Source of the DNA: JAJEFO01 sp022819605
GTDB lineage: Bacteria; Pseudomonadota; Alphaproteobacteria; Rhodobacterales; Rhodobacteraceae
Assembly: GCA_965221545.1 (NCBI GenBank)
Contig: OZ244901.1
Coordinates: 4,588,001-4,652,000, forward strand
Length of the DNA stretch: 64,000 bases
Direction: 5' to 3'
Positions 27,278 to 35,580 of this stretch are shown here, piece by piece (the first letter of the stretch is position 1; each line of letters starts with the position of its first letter). Made by a program: the position numbers and the translations under genes. The notes under the pieces were generated by a model. That model was given only the letters and a program-made list of their open reading frames with translations, was not told the origin of the DNA and made no database searches.

Positions 27278-28489
27278 TCAGCTGCCCGCGTTGCGCGTTG
27301 CTGTGAGCGCAAAAGTGATACGCACCGTGAAGCCGACAGCACTTTCGTCGGGGTAAGTCTGCCCGATCTGGAAGTCGAGCCGATTGACGTCCAGCTGACC
27401 AGTGGCGGTGGCGGTGCCGTCAAAGATTTCGATGGAGAAGGGCAAGGTCACGGGCACCGACTGGTCGCGAATGGTGAGCGGACCTTGAGCGACATAGCCG
27501 TCCGCAGTGCGTAGGATCTCGGCCTTGAACCGGGCGGTCGAAAAGGCAGCAGCATCGAAAAACTCCGCCCCGAGCGCCTGGGCGGTGACAGACCCCAACG
27601 TGAGCGACCCTATGGAAACGGTGACGTCGACGGTGCCTGCGGGGCCAACCTCGTCGCGCGGCTTGAAAGCGATGGCGGCAGTCCAGTCGGAAAAGCTGCC
27701 TTCAACCGTGCTGCCGAGTTGCTGGACTGCGATTGCGAGTGCGCCGTCCTGCACGTCCCAGCCGGTGCTGGTTCCTTCCAGCGTGGCGGCAGCAGGAGGA
27801 GCTACGGCCGCGTGCCTGTCATAGGCGCCTGTCACGCCGCCGATGCCAATCGCCGCGAACCAGAGCGCAAGCGCCGCCACAACCGGGGAGCGAGGATGAC
27901 GGGCGTCCGCAACGGTGGGCACCGCGCTGTCGCTGGGCAGCATGCGGCGCAGCGTGCCGTCGCGGTCGACAACGTGATGCTTGAGCGCCCCAGCCACGTG
28001 CAGGCCGATGGCGCCGATCAACACCCATTTCGTGACAATGTGCAGGCCCGCGAATGCCGCAGAGAGAGCCTCATCCTTCGGTACCAGCAGCAAATCCTGG
28101 CCGAACGGCCACCATATCGGCGCGAAGCCTTCGCTGGCCGCGTGGTGAATCCAGCCTGTCAGCGGCACGAGAACGAGCGACCCGTAAAGCAGCCAGTGCA
28201 CGAGGCCCGCCAGCCAGGTTTCGGCCCTGCGATCGGGGTGCAGCGGGGCTGGCCTGGTCTGTGTCAACGCCCAGAGAATGCGGGTCGCTCCGACGAAGAA
28301 GGTGGCGACACCCACCGTTTTGTGCAGCGAAAAGGCGAACGCCTTTCGCGCGACCTCCTCGGACGTGTCATAGGGGAGTTGGTTGGCGAACCAGCCGAGC
28401 GGGATCGCGGTGAATACCAGGAGTGCCGTCAGCCAGTGGAGTGTCTTGGTGACGCTGCCGAAACTCTGCGTGCTGTTGGCGAGGGGAAT
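27278..28489 (-). CDS. Cytochrome b561 - YceI fusion protein
   Basis: About 403 aa if translation begins at ATT 28489, which has GGAGAG five bases before it and gives the typical PLANSTQSFGSVTKTLHWLTALL start; an ATG at 28576 adds 29 arginine-rich residues. Residues 1-190 form a four-helix cytochrome b561 with haem histidine candidates in TLHWL, FSLHKTVG, WIHHAA and GLHVAGALKHH. A fifth helix (about 207-225) leads to a periplasmic YceI domain (about residues 240-400; GPLTIRDQSVPVTLPF is its core). The protein likely moves electrons between quinol and a lipid bound by YceI; the partner yceI gene is opposite it. Confidence 0.85.
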   Translation of the reverse strand: MPLANSTQSFGSVTKTLHWLTALLVFTAIPLGWFANQLPYDTSEEVARKAFAFSLHKTVGVATFFVGATRILWALTQTRPAPLHPDRRAETWLAGLVHWLLYGSLVLVPLTGWIHHAASEGFAPIWWPFGQDLLLVPKDEALSAAFAGLHIVTKWVLIGAIGLHVAGALKHHVVDRDGTLRRMLPSDSAVPTVADARHPRSPVVAALALWFAAIGIGGVTGAYDRHAAVAPPAAATLEGTSTGWDVQDGALAIAVQQLGSTVEGSFSDWTAAIAFKPRDEVGPAGTVDVTVSIGSLTLGSVTAQALGAEFFDAAAFSTARFKAEILRTADGYVAQGPLTIRDQSVPVTLPFSIEIFDGTATATGQLDVNRLDFQIGQTYPDESAVGFTVRITFALTATRNAGS

Positions 28490-28907
28490 GGCCGCTCTCC
28501 GGTTTGCTTGAAGGTATTGCCGCGCGGCTGCGGCGCAACTGCGATCATCGCACCGAGCGCGCGCGCGGCGCTGCATGACCGTCCGGAGTCATGCCCGAGG
28601 GTTGATGACGGCCAAGGCCATGCGACGACTTGAGATTGCTTGATCCCGTCTTTGGACTCAAGTCCCCGGACCCTGGAAAATGACGATGGGCGGCGCCGAC
28701 CGTTCGTCAATGCAGGCCAAACGGCCGTACAGTGCGGCTCTCCGGAGCATCCATGATGCTCGCGCGGGGGACTGTCGCGTTGAGGTGAATTTGTCCACGC
28801 GCAAGTTGCGTGGAACGGCAGTCCCCGTGCAAGGCCGAAGCCTCAATCGCAAGGCACCCTGCAAGAAGCCTGTTCCGGCGCCGTGGGCAGGATGCCGATT
28901 CCTTGAA
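28490..28907. other. Intergenic region, no supported gene (418 bp)
   Basis: Upstream of the cytochrome b561-YceI gene and downstream of the DUF1761 gene. Only short frames without recognisable content are seen; it should hold the promoter of the fusion gene. Confidence 0.45.
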
Positions 28908-29300
28908 TCAGATAATTCCGAGAATGGCGCCGATAACGGCGCAACCGAATGTGGCGTATCCGCCGTCGATCAGCGTCAGGTTGAATGGCCGATCGCCATA
29001 TGCGTTGTTGATCATGATCCAGGGCGATATGAAGAACAGCCCGACACCCAGGCCACCGACAAGACCGGCAGCAAGCGTGTCTATCCCGGACATGGCAAAC
29101 ATGTGCCGCATCATTCCCGCCACGAGGAGCATCGCGATTCCCGCCAGAATGAATGGCGTCTTGCTCTGATTGGTGGGGCGTCCGTTTTCGTCCACTTCGA
29201 TGCCTGAAGCGGCAACCCATTGCTTGGACAAAGCCATGTACCATGCGGCGCCAAAGGCAAACCCGCCGACCGCCGCCACGATTACGCTGATGATTTCCAT
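28908..29300 (-). CDS. DUF1761 family membrane protein
   Basis: Protein of 130 aa with four hydrophobic segments (about residues 3-22, 48-66, 75-95 and 110-130) and the family pattern GALWYMxLSKxW (here AAWYMALSKQWVAASG) plus NLTLIDGGYATFGCAVIGAILG. The function of DUF1761 is unknown. It lies 63 bases after the EVE-domain gene on the same strand and may be the last gene of the tsaD-gpsA-EVE run. Confidence 0.8.
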   Translation of the reverse strand: MEIISVIVAAVGGFAFGAAWYMALSKQWVAASGIEVDENGRPTNQSKTPFILAGIAMLLVAGMMRHMFAMSGIDTLAAGLVGGLGVGLFFISPWIMINNAYGDRPFNLTLIDGGYATFGCAVIGAILGII

Positions 29301-29363
29301 TGTATCCTCCGTGTCCGCCGTGCCGGCAGACTACGCGCAAAGCAGTCGCCTGACCAGAATTTC

Positions 29364-29783
29364 TCAGGGATCGATCCCGCCCATCCCGCATATGAGCTTC
29401 CACTCCGCATCGCGTACCGGCTGCACCGACAGGCGGGAATTCCTGACGAGCACCATGTCGGCAAGGAGCGGCTCCTGCTTGACGCGCTTAAGGGACACGG
29501 GTGTCTTGAGCGGCACAACCGCCTTGATGTCCACACATTCCCATCGCTCATCATCGGTGGTGCTGTCGGGATGGGCTTCGGCGATGACTTCGACGGTTCC
29601 GACAATCTCCTTGTCCGTCTGCGAGTGATAGAAGAAGCCCCGGTCCCCGACCTGCATTTGACGCATGTAGTTCCGTGCCTGGTAATTGCGGACGCCGTCC
29701 CATTCCTCTCCTGCGTCGCCCTCTGCCACCTGTTCGTCCCAGCTCCAGGTGGACGGTTCCGATTTGAAAAGCCAATATGCCAT
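29364..29783 (-). CDS. EVE domain-containing protein
   Basis: Single EVE domain protein of 139 aa: MAYWLFKSEPSTWSWDEQ at the start, WDGVRNYQARNYMRQMQVGDRGFFYHS in the middle and the LLADMVLVRNSRLSVQPV end. EVE domains belong to the PUA-like superfamily and bind modified bases in DNA or RNA. It follows gpsA by three bases, the usual tsaD-gpsA-EVE arrangement in Alphaproteobacteria, so a link to modified tRNA is conceivable but not shown. Confidence 0.88.
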   Translation of the reverse strand: MAYWLFKSEPSTWSWDEQVAEGDAGEEWDGVRNYQARNYMRQMQVGDRGFFYHSQTDKEIVGTVEVIAEAHPDSTTDDERWECVDIKAVVPLKTPVSLKRVKQEPLLADMVLVRNSRLSVQPVRDAEWKLICGMGGIDP

Positions 29784-29786
29784 GGC

Positions 29787-30746
29787 CTACTCCTTTCCCA
29801 CGGGTCGCGACAAAAGGGCCTCGACGGCCCGGGAAATGTCAAGGCGTCCCTCTACGACGTCCGCCGTGGCCTGCATGACCGGAAGATCCAGGCCTGCGGC
29901 CGCCGCTTTTTCCGCGACGACCGGCGCGGTGGCAAGTCCTTCGACCGTTGTTTCCCGATCGATGTCAACGCCCTGTCCCAGAGCAACGCCTGCGCTGAAG
30001 TTGCGAGATTTCTCGGACATGCAGGTCAGCACGAGGTCTCCCAGTCCCGAAAGCCCGTGGAGCGTCTTTCTCTTTGCTCCCTGCAAGGCAGCATAGCGCA
30101 CAAGTTCACCGAACCCGCGGGCGATCACCGAGGCCCGCGCGCTGTCGCCGAACCCGGCGCCGACGGAGATTCCCGCGGCAAGCGCGACAACGTTCTTGAG
30201 GGCCCCACCAAGTTCGGCACCGCGGACGTCCGTGGATCGATAGAGGCGCAGGAGCGGGCGCGTGAGCAATGCCTGCAGCTTCCTGGATTCCTTCGCGCGT
30301 TCCGTTGCAAGGACAATTGCCGTGGGCAGCCCATTTGCAATGTCGACGGCAAAGCTCGGGCCAGTCATCATTGCGGCCGTGTGCGACGGGCGAGCCGCCT
30401 GAATCGTCGCAACCGGCCCCAAACCGGTGGTTCGATCGATCCCCTTGCAACAGGCAATGAGCGCGCCGCCGTTTCCAAAGTCGTGATCCCGCAAAAAGGA
30501 CGCAAGATTCTGGGTGGGTACGGCAACAAGGCAGATTGCGGCACCGAAAGCGGCCTCGTCGGCAGTGACATGCAGGCTGTCGGGCAGATGATGGCCCGGA
30601 AGACGGGCGCCTGTTCGCCTCGTTTCCTGCATGCGCGCTGCATCGCAGGCATCACGGGACCAGAGCGTGACCCTTGTCCCGTCTCGTGAAAGGGCGATTG
30701 CAAGCGCGGTTCCAAACGCGCCTGTTCCCAAGACGGACAGGTTCAT
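29787..30746 (-). CDS. gpsA: Glycerol-3-phosphate dehydrogenase [NAD(P)+]
   Basis: Makes sn-glycerol-3-phosphate from dihydroxyacetone phosphate for phospholipid synthesis. From ATG 30746 the protein has 319 aa. It shows the Rossmann motif LGTGAFGTALA at residues 6-16, GPSFAVDIA, and the catalytic-lysine region GGALKNVVALAAGI, with GLSGLGDLVLTC following. The start overlaps the tsaD stop (ATGA), so the pair is translationally coupled. Confidence 0.95.
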   Translation of the reverse strand: MNLSVLGTGAFGTALAIALSRDGTRVTLWSRDACDAARMQETRRTGARLPGHHLPDSLHVTADEAAFGAAICLVAVPTQNLASFLRDHDFGNGGALIACCKGIDRTTGLGPVATIQAARPSHTAAMMTGPSFAVDIANGLPTAIVLATERAKESRKLQALLTRPLLRLYRSTDVRGAELGGALKNVVALAAGISVGAGFGDSARASVIARGFGELVRYAALQGAKRKTLHGLSGLGDLVLTCMSEKSRNFSAGVALGQGVDIDRETTVEGLATAPVVAEKAAAAGLDLPVMQATADVVEGRLDISRAVEALLSRPVGKE

Positions 30747-31822
30747 GCCTTCGCGCCCTTCGTGCCCGATCCCAGAAGGGCTGGCTGACTCGTGTCCAGT
30801 GGCCAGCGCGGGCGCGCGACGAGGGGAACGAGTCCGGGGTTCGCGATCCGGTCTAGCTCGATTCCAGCCCAGGCAATCATGGCAGCATTGTCCGTGCACA
30901 GCGCAGCGGGAGGCGCAACAAATTCGAGGCCGTTTCGTGTTGCGACCGTATCGAGCCCGCGACGTATCTCGGCGTTGGCCGCGACACCGCCCGCGACGGC
31001 GATGACTGGCGTGCGCGGGTTCAGCGAGAGGTAGGATTCAATTGCGCGCGCCGTCTTCACGGCCAGGATCTCGGTTACCGCAGCCTGGAAGCTGGCGCAG
31101 AGATCGGCACGATCCTGCGCGGACAGCCCGCCTGATCCAGAGACCAGGGCATCGCGCTCGCGGACCAACGCGGTCTTCAGCCCCGAAAAGCTCATGTTGC
31201 AATCTGGACGGCCGAGCAACGGTCTCGGAAAGCGGAACCGCTCCGGGTCTCCGCTTGCGGCCTCATCCTCGACGGCCGGGCCACCGGATCCGGGAAGGCC
31301 AAGGGCGCGGGCCGTCTTGTCAAAGGCCTCGCCGGACGAGTCGTCCAGGGTGCCGCCGAGGCGCTGAAAGCCGTTCGGGCCGGAGACAATCAGCAGCTGG
31401 CAGTGCCCGCCGGAGACCAGAAGCAGAAGGTAGGGAAACGCAACATTGTCCGTCAGCCGAGGCGTCAACGCGTGGCCGGCGAGATGGTTGACTCCGAGAA
31501 GCGGCCTGCCGAGCCCCGTGGCAATTCCCTTTGCACACATCACGCCGGAAAGCACGCCGCCTATCAGCCCCGGACCTGCCGTGACGGCGACCGTGTCGAT
31601 GTCCGAGGCGCCGATGCACGCTTCGTTCAGTGCGGCCTCGACTGCGACGTCGAGCTTCTCGGCATGCGCGCGCGCGGCGATTTCGGGCACGATTCCGCCA
31701 AAGGCCGCGTGCAGGGAGGCCTGATCCGCAACGATTGAAGACAGGATCCTTCTGTCGTCCGATACGACGGCAGCCGCGGTGTCGTCACAGCTGGATTCGA
31801 TTCCGAGGAAGAGACGTGCCAT
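30743..31822 (-). CDS. tsaD: tRNA N6-adenosine threonylcarbamoyltransferase
   Basis: Catalytic subunit for t6A37 tRNA modification, 359 aa. ASKHA-fold motifs are clear: LGIESSCDDTAAAVV at the start, iron-binding HLAGHALTPRL (the HxxxH motif), LLVSGGHCQLL, and AVAGGVAANAEIRRGL, with DNAAMIAWAG near the C-terminus. tsaE is also in this window at 14.4-14.9 kb. Divergent from hemD with 71 bases between starts. Confidence 0.97.
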   Translation of the reverse strand: MARLFLGIESSCDDTAAAVVSDDRRILSSIVADQASLHAAFGGIVPEIAARAHAEKLDVAVEAALNEACIGASDIDTVAVTAGPGLIGGVLSGVMCAKGIATGLGRPLLGVNHLAGHALTPRLTDNVAFPYLLLLVSGGHCQLLIVSGPNGFQRLGGTLDDSSGEAFDKTARALGLPGSGGPAVEDEAASGDPERFRFPRPLLGRPDCNMSFSGLKTALVRERDALVSGSGGLSAQDRADLCASFQAAVTEILAVKTARAIESYLSLNPRTPVIAVAGGVAANAEIRRGLDTVATRNGLEFVAPPAALCTDNAAMIAWAGIELDRIANPGLVPLVARPRWPLDTSQPALLGSGTKGAKA

Positions 31823-31893
31823 GGCTGTTCGGCTTGCGCGGCTTCCCGACCGCAGGTATCACCGGGCAGTGCCTCACACAAGAAGGCGTCGAC

Positions 31894-32574
31894 ATGGACG
31901 GTCCCGGGCCCACACTTCTTCTCACTAGGCCTGAGGCGCAATCAAAGAGCTTTCTTGCCGATTGCGAACGGCGGCTGGGGCGGCGCATTCCGGCCGTGAT
32001 CTCACCTGTCATGGACATCATTCCCGTTGGCGAACCGCCGGATCTGAATGATTTTGCCACGATCGTCGTGACGTCGGGAAACGCCGTTCGCCAGCTCGGG
32101 GACAATCTTGAAGGCCGCCGAGTCCTGACGGTGGGCGAAGCCACAGCGGCGCTTGCACGCGGGCAGGGCGCGCGGGCGGAGGCGCTTGGTGAGACGGCCG
32201 AGGCCTTTCTTGAACGCGTCGAGGAGGTGACCTTTCCCGCCATTGCCTGTCGGGGACAGCATGCCCGATGCAATCTTGCTGACCGTCTGTCCGCAAAAGG
32301 CGGCCCGACTGTCGACGCGGTGCTCTATGATCAGGTCCCGCGCCCACTTTCGCGGGCAGCACAAGCGCTTCTTGCCGGCAGTTCGCAGGTTGTCGTTCCC
32401 GTGTTTTCGCCGAGGAGCGCAGAGCTTCTTTCGCGTTTTGCTGCCGCAGCGCCAATAATCGTCCTAGCCATTAGCGAGGCTGCCCGAACGGCCTGGAAGG
32501 GAGACGCAGAATTCAGGGTGGCCGAACGACCGACCGCTGAATCCATGTGCGACCTGGTTGTCAGCGCGCTGTGA
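31894..32574 (+). CDS. hemD: Uroporphyrinogen-III synthase
   Basis: Cyclises hydroxymethylbilane to uroporphyrinogen III in haem, siroheme and cobalamin synthesis. The 226-aa protein from ATG 31894 shows TLLLTRPEAQSKSFL at the start, IVVTSGNAVRQL, VLTVGEATAALARG and VPVFSPRSAELL, in the usual two-domain order. HemD is poorly conserved, but the location before the Mic60 and HemY genes, the standard alphaproteobacterial order, supports it. An in-frame ORF extends upstream to 31630 but overlaps tsaD. Confidence 0.88.
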   Translation: MDGPGPTLLLTRPEAQSKSFLADCERRLGRRIPAVISPVMDIIPVGEPPDLNDFATIVVTSGNAVRQLGDNLEGRRVLTVGEATAALARGQGARAEALGETAEAFLERVEEVTFPAIACRGQHARCNLADRLSAKGGPTVDAVLYDQVPRPLSRAAQALLAGSSQVVVPVFSPRSAELLSRFAAAAPIIVLAISEAARTAWKGDAEFRVAERPTAESMCDLVVSAL

Positions 32575-32654
32575 GTCCTTCTTGTTGCAGGGCGCGCGTG
32601 GCATTAGATTCAGACGCGCAACGACGCACGCAATTGGCACGGAAAGGTGACTGA

Positions 32655-33842
32655 GTGGCTGACCCAGAAGAATCCGCAAAGACTTCCGAGAACCCGGAGT
32701 CTTCCGACGAACCGGAGTCGGTCACTGCACCGAAAGAACCGTCGGACGCGACTGCAGAAGCCAGTGGCGGAGCGGCTGACCGGGATTCGGACGAGCCGCA
32801 GGCAGAGGAGCTTTCGACGTCCAGTCGAACGCGCGGGCACTTCTTCGGCGCGGCGCGGCAGCGACTTCCACTTTTCTCGGGAATTGTCGGCGGTGTGGTG
32901 GGAGGCGCCCTCGGCATCGTTGCCGCAATCTCCTTGCCGTATCTGACGGGTCAGCCGAACAAGGCAGAGCAGGCGCTTTCTGGAGTTGAGCTTGCCGCGG
33001 CGAACATGGCCGGGCTGCAAGAGCAGTTGGCCGAACTTCGGGAAATGATGCCGCCCGAGGCGGACCTTTCGGTGCTGGAGGGCGACATCGCTGTGCTTGA
33101 AGGCAAGGTGAGCGAACTGGTTCCGGAAGTCACGGAGATGCAGGCGACGACATCGGACGAACTTTCGATTCTTGATGCAAGGCTCGCAGCCCTGTTCCGG
33201 CGCGTGGAGGCGCTGGAGATCTCGAGCGGAGACGCGTCCCCGTCTCAGGTCGTCGAAACCGAAGAGCAGCTCGCGCGCTTCAAGAAGCAGCTGGATCAAT
33301 TCGTTGCCGAAGCGGAAGCCAGGATTGCCGATCTTGAGACGAGGGCGTTTGAGGCAGGCGCTGCATCATCTGCAGGGAATCGGTTTGCAGTCGCCAGGTT
33401 GCGTGCGGTGGTCGAAACCGGCGCCCCGTATTTCGACGCCATTTCCACGATGGAGGATGTCCCCTCCGAACTGGCCGACCATGCACGAACCGGAATACCG
33501 ACGCTCCTCGTGCTTCAGCAGGAATTTCCCGGTGCCGCGAGGGCTTCGCTGGCAGCGTCACGCAGCTATGCGGGCGACGGAACGATCAGGGATAGGATCG
33601 TCACATTTCTGCGACAGGCAACCAACGCACGGTCGTTGACGCCACGGGAAGGCGACAGTGCGGATGCAATCCTGTCTCGCGCCGAGGCAAGCGTCGCCGA
33701 AGGTGACCTGTTTGCTGCACTTGCAGAGCTTGAGGCACTGCCGCACGCAGCACGGCCCGCAATGGCGGACTGGATCGCCAAGGCGGAGTTTCGGCTGGCG
33801 GTTCTGGGCGCAATTGACGTGCTTGCCGGCGGGATGAATTGA
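32655..33842 (+). CDS. Mic60/mitofilin-like inner-membrane protein (COG4223)
   Basis: Protein of 395 aa, GTG start at 32655 with GGAAAGG upstream. Residues 1-65 are acidic and disordered; one transmembrane helix lies at about 72-97 (LFSGIVGGVVGGALGIVAAISLPYL); residues 105-245 are predicted coiled coil; the C-terminus (about 255-395) resembles the mitofilin domain. Alphaproteobacterial Mic60 is the ancestor of the mitochondrial crista-junction protein and shapes intracytoplasmic membranes; the gene lies between hemD and hemY in this class. hemY follows after 7 bases. Confidence 0.83.
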   Translation: MADPEESAKTSENPESSDEPESVTAPKEPSDATAEASGGAADRDSDEPQAEELSTSSRTRGHFFGAARQRLPLFSGIVGGVVGGALGIVAAISLPYLTGQPNKAEQALSGVELAAANMAGLQEQLAELREMMPPEADLSVLEGDIAVLEGKVSELVPEVTEMQATTSDELSILDARLAALFRRVEALEISSGDASPSQVVETEEQLARFKKQLDQFVAEAEARIADLETRAFEAGAASSAGNRFAVARLRAVVETGAPYFDAISTMEDVPSELADHARTGIPTLLVLQQEFPGAARASLAASRSYAGDGTIRDRIVTFLRQATNARSLTPREGDSADAILSRAEASVAEGDLFAALAELEALPHAARPAMADWIAKAEFRLAVLGAIDVLAGGMN

Positions 33843-33849
33843 GGCGCCC

Positions 33850-35415
33850 ATGCTCTGGCCGCTTTTGAAAATCATTCTCTTCGTCGTGCTGATCGCGGCC
33901 GCCGCGTGGGGCGCGGAACTGCTGCTTGAAATAGATGGCGAAATTCGGCTGGCGGTTGCGGGCACGGAGTATTTTTTGGGCCCGCTTGAGGCGGTCATTG
34001 TGTTGATGGCTTTTCTGCTCGCGGCCTGGGCCTTGTTCAAGGTCATGGGGCTGGTTGTTGCATTTTTGCGCTTTGTCGCGGGCGACAGGACTTCGATTGA
34101 CCGCTTCTTCGACCGTCGGCGCGAACGAAAGGGCTTTGATGCCCTTGCCGATGGGATGATCGCGCTCGCATCGGGCGAGTCCGGGATGGCGCTTTCAAAG
34201 GCATCGCGAGCCGAGAAGCTGTTGTGGCGCGGGGAACTCACATCTCTCCTGACCGCACAGGCTGCCGAGCAGGCTGGCAATGCGGTTCAGGCCGAGGCAG
34301 CCTACAAGCGCCTTCTTGAGGACGATCGAACACGATTCGTCGGCATCAGGGGGCTGATGAAGCAGCAACTGGCGACCGGCAATACCGACATTGCGCTGAA
34401 GCTCGCGGAAAAGGCGTTTGCGTTGAGGCCTGCGCATGTCGAAACCCAAGACGTTCTCCTCAGGCTCCAGGCCGGAGCGCATGACTGGACCGGGGCACGA
34501 AAGACGCTTGGCACCAAGCTCAGGCAAGGCGCGCTCCCGCGCGATGTTCATCGGCGCCGCGACGCCGTGCTTGCGCTTGGCGAGGCTCAAGACATCCTGC
34601 ATGACGACAGATCCGTTGAGGCGCGCGAAAAGGCGATCGAAGCAAACCGGCTTTCTCCGGATCTTGTCCCGGCGGCAGTCATGGCCGCCGATGGATACCT
34701 GGCCCGCAACAAGCCGAAGAACGCGTTGCGCATTCTGAAGAAGGCTTGGGGCGCGCAACCGCATCCGGACCTTGCTGCCGCCTTCGCGCGCCTCGATCCC
34801 GGGGAATCGCCGGAGACCCGCGTCAAGCGGTTTGCAGCGTTGACGAGCATGCAGCCGGATCATCCCGAAACCCGAATGCTTGAAGCGGAACTGCAGATTG
34901 CGGCGGAGAACTTTCCGGCCGCCCGTGACGCGATCAGGGACTTGGCCGAGACCGATCCCACCGCACGGGTCCTGACGATCATGGCAGCGATCGAGCGCGG
35001 CTTTGGGGCCGACGATGCCGTAGTGAAGGGGTGGTTGGCGCGCGCACTTGCAGCAGCGCGTGATCCGCAATGGGTGTGCGAGAATTGCCATAGCGTGCAT
35101 GCGCGCTGGGCGCCCGTCTGCGAGCGGTGCGAGAGTTTCGACACACTGACCTGGACCAGGCCAAGCGACGGTGCCGCACCGCTTTCCACGGGAGCCGAGA
35201 TGCTTCCGCTCATCGTCGGAGCAGCCGACGCGCCGGACGATTCCGAGGCCATGCAAGATGACAATTCTGACGTCGGCCAAAGTGAACCGACGCACGAAGA
35301 AGAGGTACCGGCTCCGAATGTGACCGCCAGCGGTTCGGCAAAGACAGTGGATCCGCCTGTAGACTATGTTGTCGAAGACGCCGGACAGAAGGATTCCGCC
35401 GACGGCGTGCGGTAA
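33850..35415 (+). CDS. HemY-type TPR membrane protein
   Basis: Protein of 521 aa. Two N-terminal membrane helices (about residues 5-25 and 45-72) are followed by a HemY N-terminal domain (FDRRRERKGFDALADGMIALASGE) and TPR-like helical repeats to about residue 410. A four-cysteine element, WVCENCHSVHARWAPVCERCESF, at about 412-434 looks like a zinc ribbon or rubredoxin-type knuckle. An acidic tail follows. Despite its name the protein is not an oxidase; its role in haem metabolism or envelope assembly is unresolved. Confidence 0.85.
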   Translation: MLWPLLKIILFVVLIAAAAWGAELLLEIDGEIRLAVAGTEYFLGPLEAVIVLMAFLLAAWALFKVMGLVVAFLRFVAGDRTSIDRFFDRRRERKGFDALADGMIALASGESGMALSKASRAEKLLWRGELTSLLTAQAAEQAGNAVQAEAAYKRLLEDDRTRFVGIRGLMKQQLATGNTDIALKLAEKAFALRPAHVETQDVLLRLQAGAHDWTGARKTLGTKLRQGALPRDVHRRRDAVLALGEAQDILHDDRSVEAREKAIEANRLSPDLVPAAVMAADGYLARNKPKNALRILKKAWGAQPHPDLAAAFARLDPGESPETRVKRFAALTSMQPDHPETRMLEAELQIAAENFPAARDAIRDLAETDPTARVLTIMAAIERGFGADDAVVKGWLARALAAARDPQWVCENCHSVHARWAPVCERCESFDTLTWTRPSDGAAPLSTGAEMLPLIVGAADAPDDSEAMQDDNSDVGQSEPTHEEEVPAPNVTASGSAKTVDPPVDYVVEDAGQKDSADGVR

Positions 35416-35450
35416 AGAGTTCAATTGCCTGGAAATTGGCGGCGGAAGCC

Positions 35451-35526
35451 TGGTGCCGCATGAGGGATTCGAACCCCCGACCCATCGCTTACGAAGCGAT
35501 TGCTCTACCAGCTGAGCTAATGCGGC
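35451..35526 (-). tRNA. tRNA-Thr (anticodon CGT)
   Basis: The reverse strand folds into a full cloverleaf of 76 bases with encoded CCA: acceptor GCCGCAT pairs with ATGCGGC, the D arm is AGCTCAGCTGGTAGAGCA, the anticodon stem ATCGC/GCGAT encloses loop TTCGTAA with anticodon CGT, and the T arm is GGGGGTTCGAATCCC. It reads ACG threonine codons. Confidence 0.97.
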
Positions 35527-35538
35527 AATGCGAATTCG

Positions 35539-35567
35539 CGTTTAGACTGCCGCACTGCCGAGCGCAA
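35539..35567 (-). promoter_or_regulatory. Candidate promoter of tRNA-Thr
   Basis: On the reverse strand TTGCGC (35567-35562) and TAAACG (35544-35539) are separated by 17 bases. The -10 ends 12 bases before the tRNA 5' end, a fitting distance. Confidence 0.5.
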
Positions 35568-35580
35568 GCGGTCCGCGCGA

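Noticed and set aside
29220..30689. 489-codon plus-strand frame opposite DUF1761, EVE and gpsA
   Set aside because: Antisense shadow across three well-supported genes.
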